A DNA stretch of 64,000 bases, from the NCBI GenBank assembly GCA_028283765.1, contig JAPWJY010000009.1, forward strand, positions 1-64,000, written 5' to 3'. The first letter of the stretch is position 1. Every line of letters starts with the position of its first letter. The position numbers were made by a program, and so were the translations under genes. This document shows positions 59,573 to 64,000 of this stretch, in pieces. Under the pieces are notes generated by a model that did no database searches, had not been told where the DNA came from, and was given only the letters and a program-made list of their open reading frames with translations. This DNA is from Parvibaculaceae bacterium (lineage in GTDB: Bacteria; Pseudomonadota; Alphaproteobacteria; Parvibaculales; Parvibaculaceae).

Positions 59573-59731
59573 GAATATTTCCCATATGTGTTGAGCAGCC
59601 GGAAACGATGAAAACCGGCATATATAGCGGTCCGCATCATGGCGAAGACCAGCCCCCGCCGCAACCGCGCCCGTGAGGCTAAAACTTTACCGATTGGCAA
59701 TATCCGCCCCTGATCCATATGGGCCCTGCCG

Positions 59732-59760
59732 TTGACAGAGGCGAGGGCGCCCCTTACATG
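59732..59760 (+). promoter_or_regulatory. Promoter of secA
   Basis: A perfect TTGACA at 59732-59737, a 17-base spacer and TACATG at 59755-59760 stand about 125 bases before secA. The 59573-59882 gap also holds TATATA at about 59620, which may serve the divergent isomerase gene; no gene is seen in it. Confidence 0.55.
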
Positions 59761-59882
59761 TCGTCCAATCATCAGACCGCCATTCCGGCTCCGCCGGAGG
59801 GGGGTTCGCGGCCCCGACCCCGCGTTCCATAAGCGGCCAGACGCCTCCCGGGCGTTGCGCCGCCGCATAAAGGATTTATCCG

Positions 59883-62612
<2,730 letters not shown>

Positions 62613-62642
62613 AAGCCCGGCCGCCAGGTCATAATACGCAAT

Positions 62643-62679
62643 AAAAAGCCCGATACGGATGATCCGTACCGGGCTTTTT
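62643..62679. terminator. Bidirectional terminator after secA
   Basis: AAAAAGCCCG (62643-62652) pairs with CGGGCTTTTT (62670-62679), with an inner TACGGA/TCCGTA stem. The T run is on the plus strand for secA, and the symmetric A run would serve the convergent transporter gene. Confidence 0.93.
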
Positions 62680-62694
62680 CATGTCGATGCGCCT

Positions 62695-63975
62695 TCAGAC
62701 TTTCGACGGATGGTGCTCCGCCTCCATGCGCCGCACGTCCTCGGGATAGGTCTTGCCCGCCCAGTAATAATGAACCGCCGCCCACACCCCGATGAAGGAG
62801 GTGAGGAACAGGGCATAGCGCAGGCTTTCCTCGCCATAGTGCGGATGCAGCAGATCGCTGATGATGCCGACCGCGAGCGGCCCGAAACCAAGGGCGATGA
62901 AGTTGAGGATAAACAGCATGACCGCCGAAGTGAGCGAGCGCATATGCAGCGGCGTCATGCTCTGGATCATCGCGAACGACGGCCCGAGGTAGAAGGCGCC
63001 AAGCAGGGTGGAAACCACGTAAAGCGGCATCATGACGCTGAGGTTCGAGGACATGTAGAAGACGACGGTAAGCGGCATGCCTATCACCTTTGCGAGCGCA
63101 ATCATCCAGCTGTTCCAGCGCATGTCGCGTTTCGCCAGATAATCGGCGAGAAAGCCGCCGCTGATGGCGCCGATGCCACCCACAATACCTGCGACCGGGC
63201 CCAGCAGCAGACCGGCGGCCTGGGGCGAGAGACCGAGGCTCCGGGCGAAAAAGGACGGCCCGAAAGTGAGGCCGCCATAGCCCACGAAGGAAACGAGCGT
63301 GAGGCCGATGACGATGTGCCGGGCCGACTTCGTGTTCCACAGATGCCTGAACACATGCAGCACGTTCGCGCGCACCTGCGTGTCATGGACCATGCCATCG
63401 GCATGGCCGCGTACCGGTTCCTGAATGGTGAAGCGGACCAGCAACGCGATCAGCAGACCGGGAATGCCCATGACGAAGAACGTTTCCCGCCAGCCATAAT
63501 GGGTTGCGACATAGCCGCCGCCGACAAGACCGATCATGGCGCCGAGATAAACGCCCACGGAATAGAACGACATGGCGGTCGAGCGGTTTTCCTTGGGATA
63601 AATATCGGAAAGCATGGAATGCGACGGCGGGCTCGATCCGGCCTCGCCGATGCCGACGCCGATGCGGGCGGCCACCAATGCAGGGAAACTGCCCGCCAGA
63701 CCGCACAGGGCCGTCATGGCACTCCAGATCGTGACCGAAAGAGAGATGATGTTGCGCCGGTTGGAGCGGTCGGCCCACATGGCGACGGGAATGCCGAGCG
63801 TGGCGAACAACACCGCGAAGGCGAGACCGGAAAGCAGCCCCAGCGCCGTATCGCTGACATGGAACTCGTTCTTGATGGGCTGCATCACGATATTGATGAT
63901 GCCGCGGTCGATATGGCTCGATGTATAGGCGAGCGTCAGAATGATGAGCGCATAATGTCGTTTCAGGAAAGACAC
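62695..63975 (-). CDS. MFS transporter, spinster-like
   Basis: A 426-residue protein with about 12 transmembrane segments. It has the early ITLAYTSSHIDRGIINIVMQPIK-type N-terminus, LFATLGIPVAMWADRSNRRNI, and GIGEAGSSPPSHSMLSDIYPKENRSTAMSFYSVGVYLG, the marks of the spinster-like (Spns) family. The substrate is unknown; bacterial members are often next to lipid or aromatic catabolic genes. The GTG at 63975 is the first start seen, but the frame is open to the window edge and the true start may lie further upstream. It is convergent with secA. Confidence 0.92.
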   Translation of the reverse strand: MSFLKRHYALIILTLAYTSSHIDRGIINIVMQPIKNEFHVSDTALGLLSGLAFAVLFATLGIPVAMWADRSNRRNIISLSVTIWSAMTALCGLAGSFPALVAARIGVGIGEAGSSPPSHSMLSDIYPKENRSTAMSFYSVGVYLGAMIGLVGGGYVATHYGWRETFFVMGIPGLLIALLVRFTIQEPVRGHADGMVHDTQVRANVLHVFRHLWNTKSARHIVIGLTLVSFVGYGGLTFGPSFFARSLGLSPQAAGLLLGPVAGIVGGIGAISGGFLADYLAKRDMRWNSWMIALAKVIGMPLTVVFYMSSNLSVMMPLYVVSTLLGAFYLGPSFAMIQSMTPLHMRSLTSAVMLFILNFIALGFGPLAVGIISDLLHPHYGEESLRYALFLTSFIGVWAAVHYYWAGKTYPEDVRRMEAEHHPSKV

Positions 63976-64000
63976 CTTGAGGGGTGCCTCTCCTGCGATT

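Overview
The window reads as a chromosomal segment of a free-living, GC-rich alphaproteobacterium. Support comes from the dut-coaBC-ubiB-ubiE-mutM-rpsT-dnaA-dnaN-recF-gyrB neighbourhood, a poly-3-hydroxybutyrate (PHB) gene group with an alphaproteobacterial PhaR regulator, metX-metW, and a pair of ethylmalonyl-CoA-pathway-like genes. A Parvibaculum-like relative is my best guess from gene content (DUF1329 protein, LLM flavin monooxygenase, spinster-type MFS), but this is an inference from memory and not a search result. Almost every gene is of ordinary housekeeping or central-metabolism type. I see no CRISPR array, insertion sequence, prophage, rRNA or tRNA.

Layout. 1-0.74 kb: broken C-terminal part of an OpgC-like membrane acyltransferase. 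0.9-2.7 kb: amtB-glnK ammonium module with a clear terminator. 2.7-2.9 kb: non-coding gap carrying two perfect DnaA boxes and one near-perfect box. 2.9-9.1 kb: DHA2-type exporter, DapC-like aminotransferase, ftsK, lolA. 9.2-13.5 kb: pdxY, then a CoA-ester lyase, a mesaconyl-CoA hydratase-like protein, ynfA and a MaoC dehydratase. 13.6-16.5 kb (minus): chorismate mutase, hisC-type aminotransferase and prephenate/arogenate dehydrogenase, an aromatic amino acid operon. 16.7-21.1 kb: metX-metW, a second PII protein, a methyltransferase, gloB and a cupin. 21.1-25.3 kb: phbB, phbA, phaR, a small HTH protein and an enoyl-CoA hydratase. 25.4-29.8 kb (minus): rpmI-rplT-pheS-pheT.

30-35.5 kb: amn, LLM monooxygenase, a 1-kb gene-poor stretch with an AT-rich island, a glycerophosphodiester phosphodiesterase and moeB. 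35.6-40.4 kb: HxlR regulator, then a minus-strand operon coaBC-dut-rrf2-cysK-SBF transporter. 40.5-46.4 kb: TetR, ubiB, ubiE, mutM, a small exported protein, enoyl-CoA hydratase, rpsT. 46.9-54.2 kb: rhodanese, dnaA, dnaN, recF, gyrB. 54.3-64 kb: TetR, DUF1329 exported protein, mutT, argJ, a parvulin isomerase, secA and a spinster-type MFS transporter.

How parts fit together. PhbA and PhbB make 3-hydroxybutyryl-CoA for PHB, with PhaR beside them. The MaoC dehydratase, mesaconyl-CoA hydratase-like protein and CoA-ester lyase could link C4 acyl-CoA metabolism to the ethylmalonyl-CoA route. Three genes (pheT, an rrf2 regulator, an enoyl-CoA hydratase) are each broken by one apparent extra base. 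Because pheT is essential, sequence error is the simplest explanation. Points most worth following are the DnaA-box cluster far from dnaA, an ArgJ with a histone-H1-like N-terminal tail, a chorismate mutase with a degenerate prephenate-dehydratase-like tail, an orphan PII beside metXW, and several well-formed operator-like palindromes.
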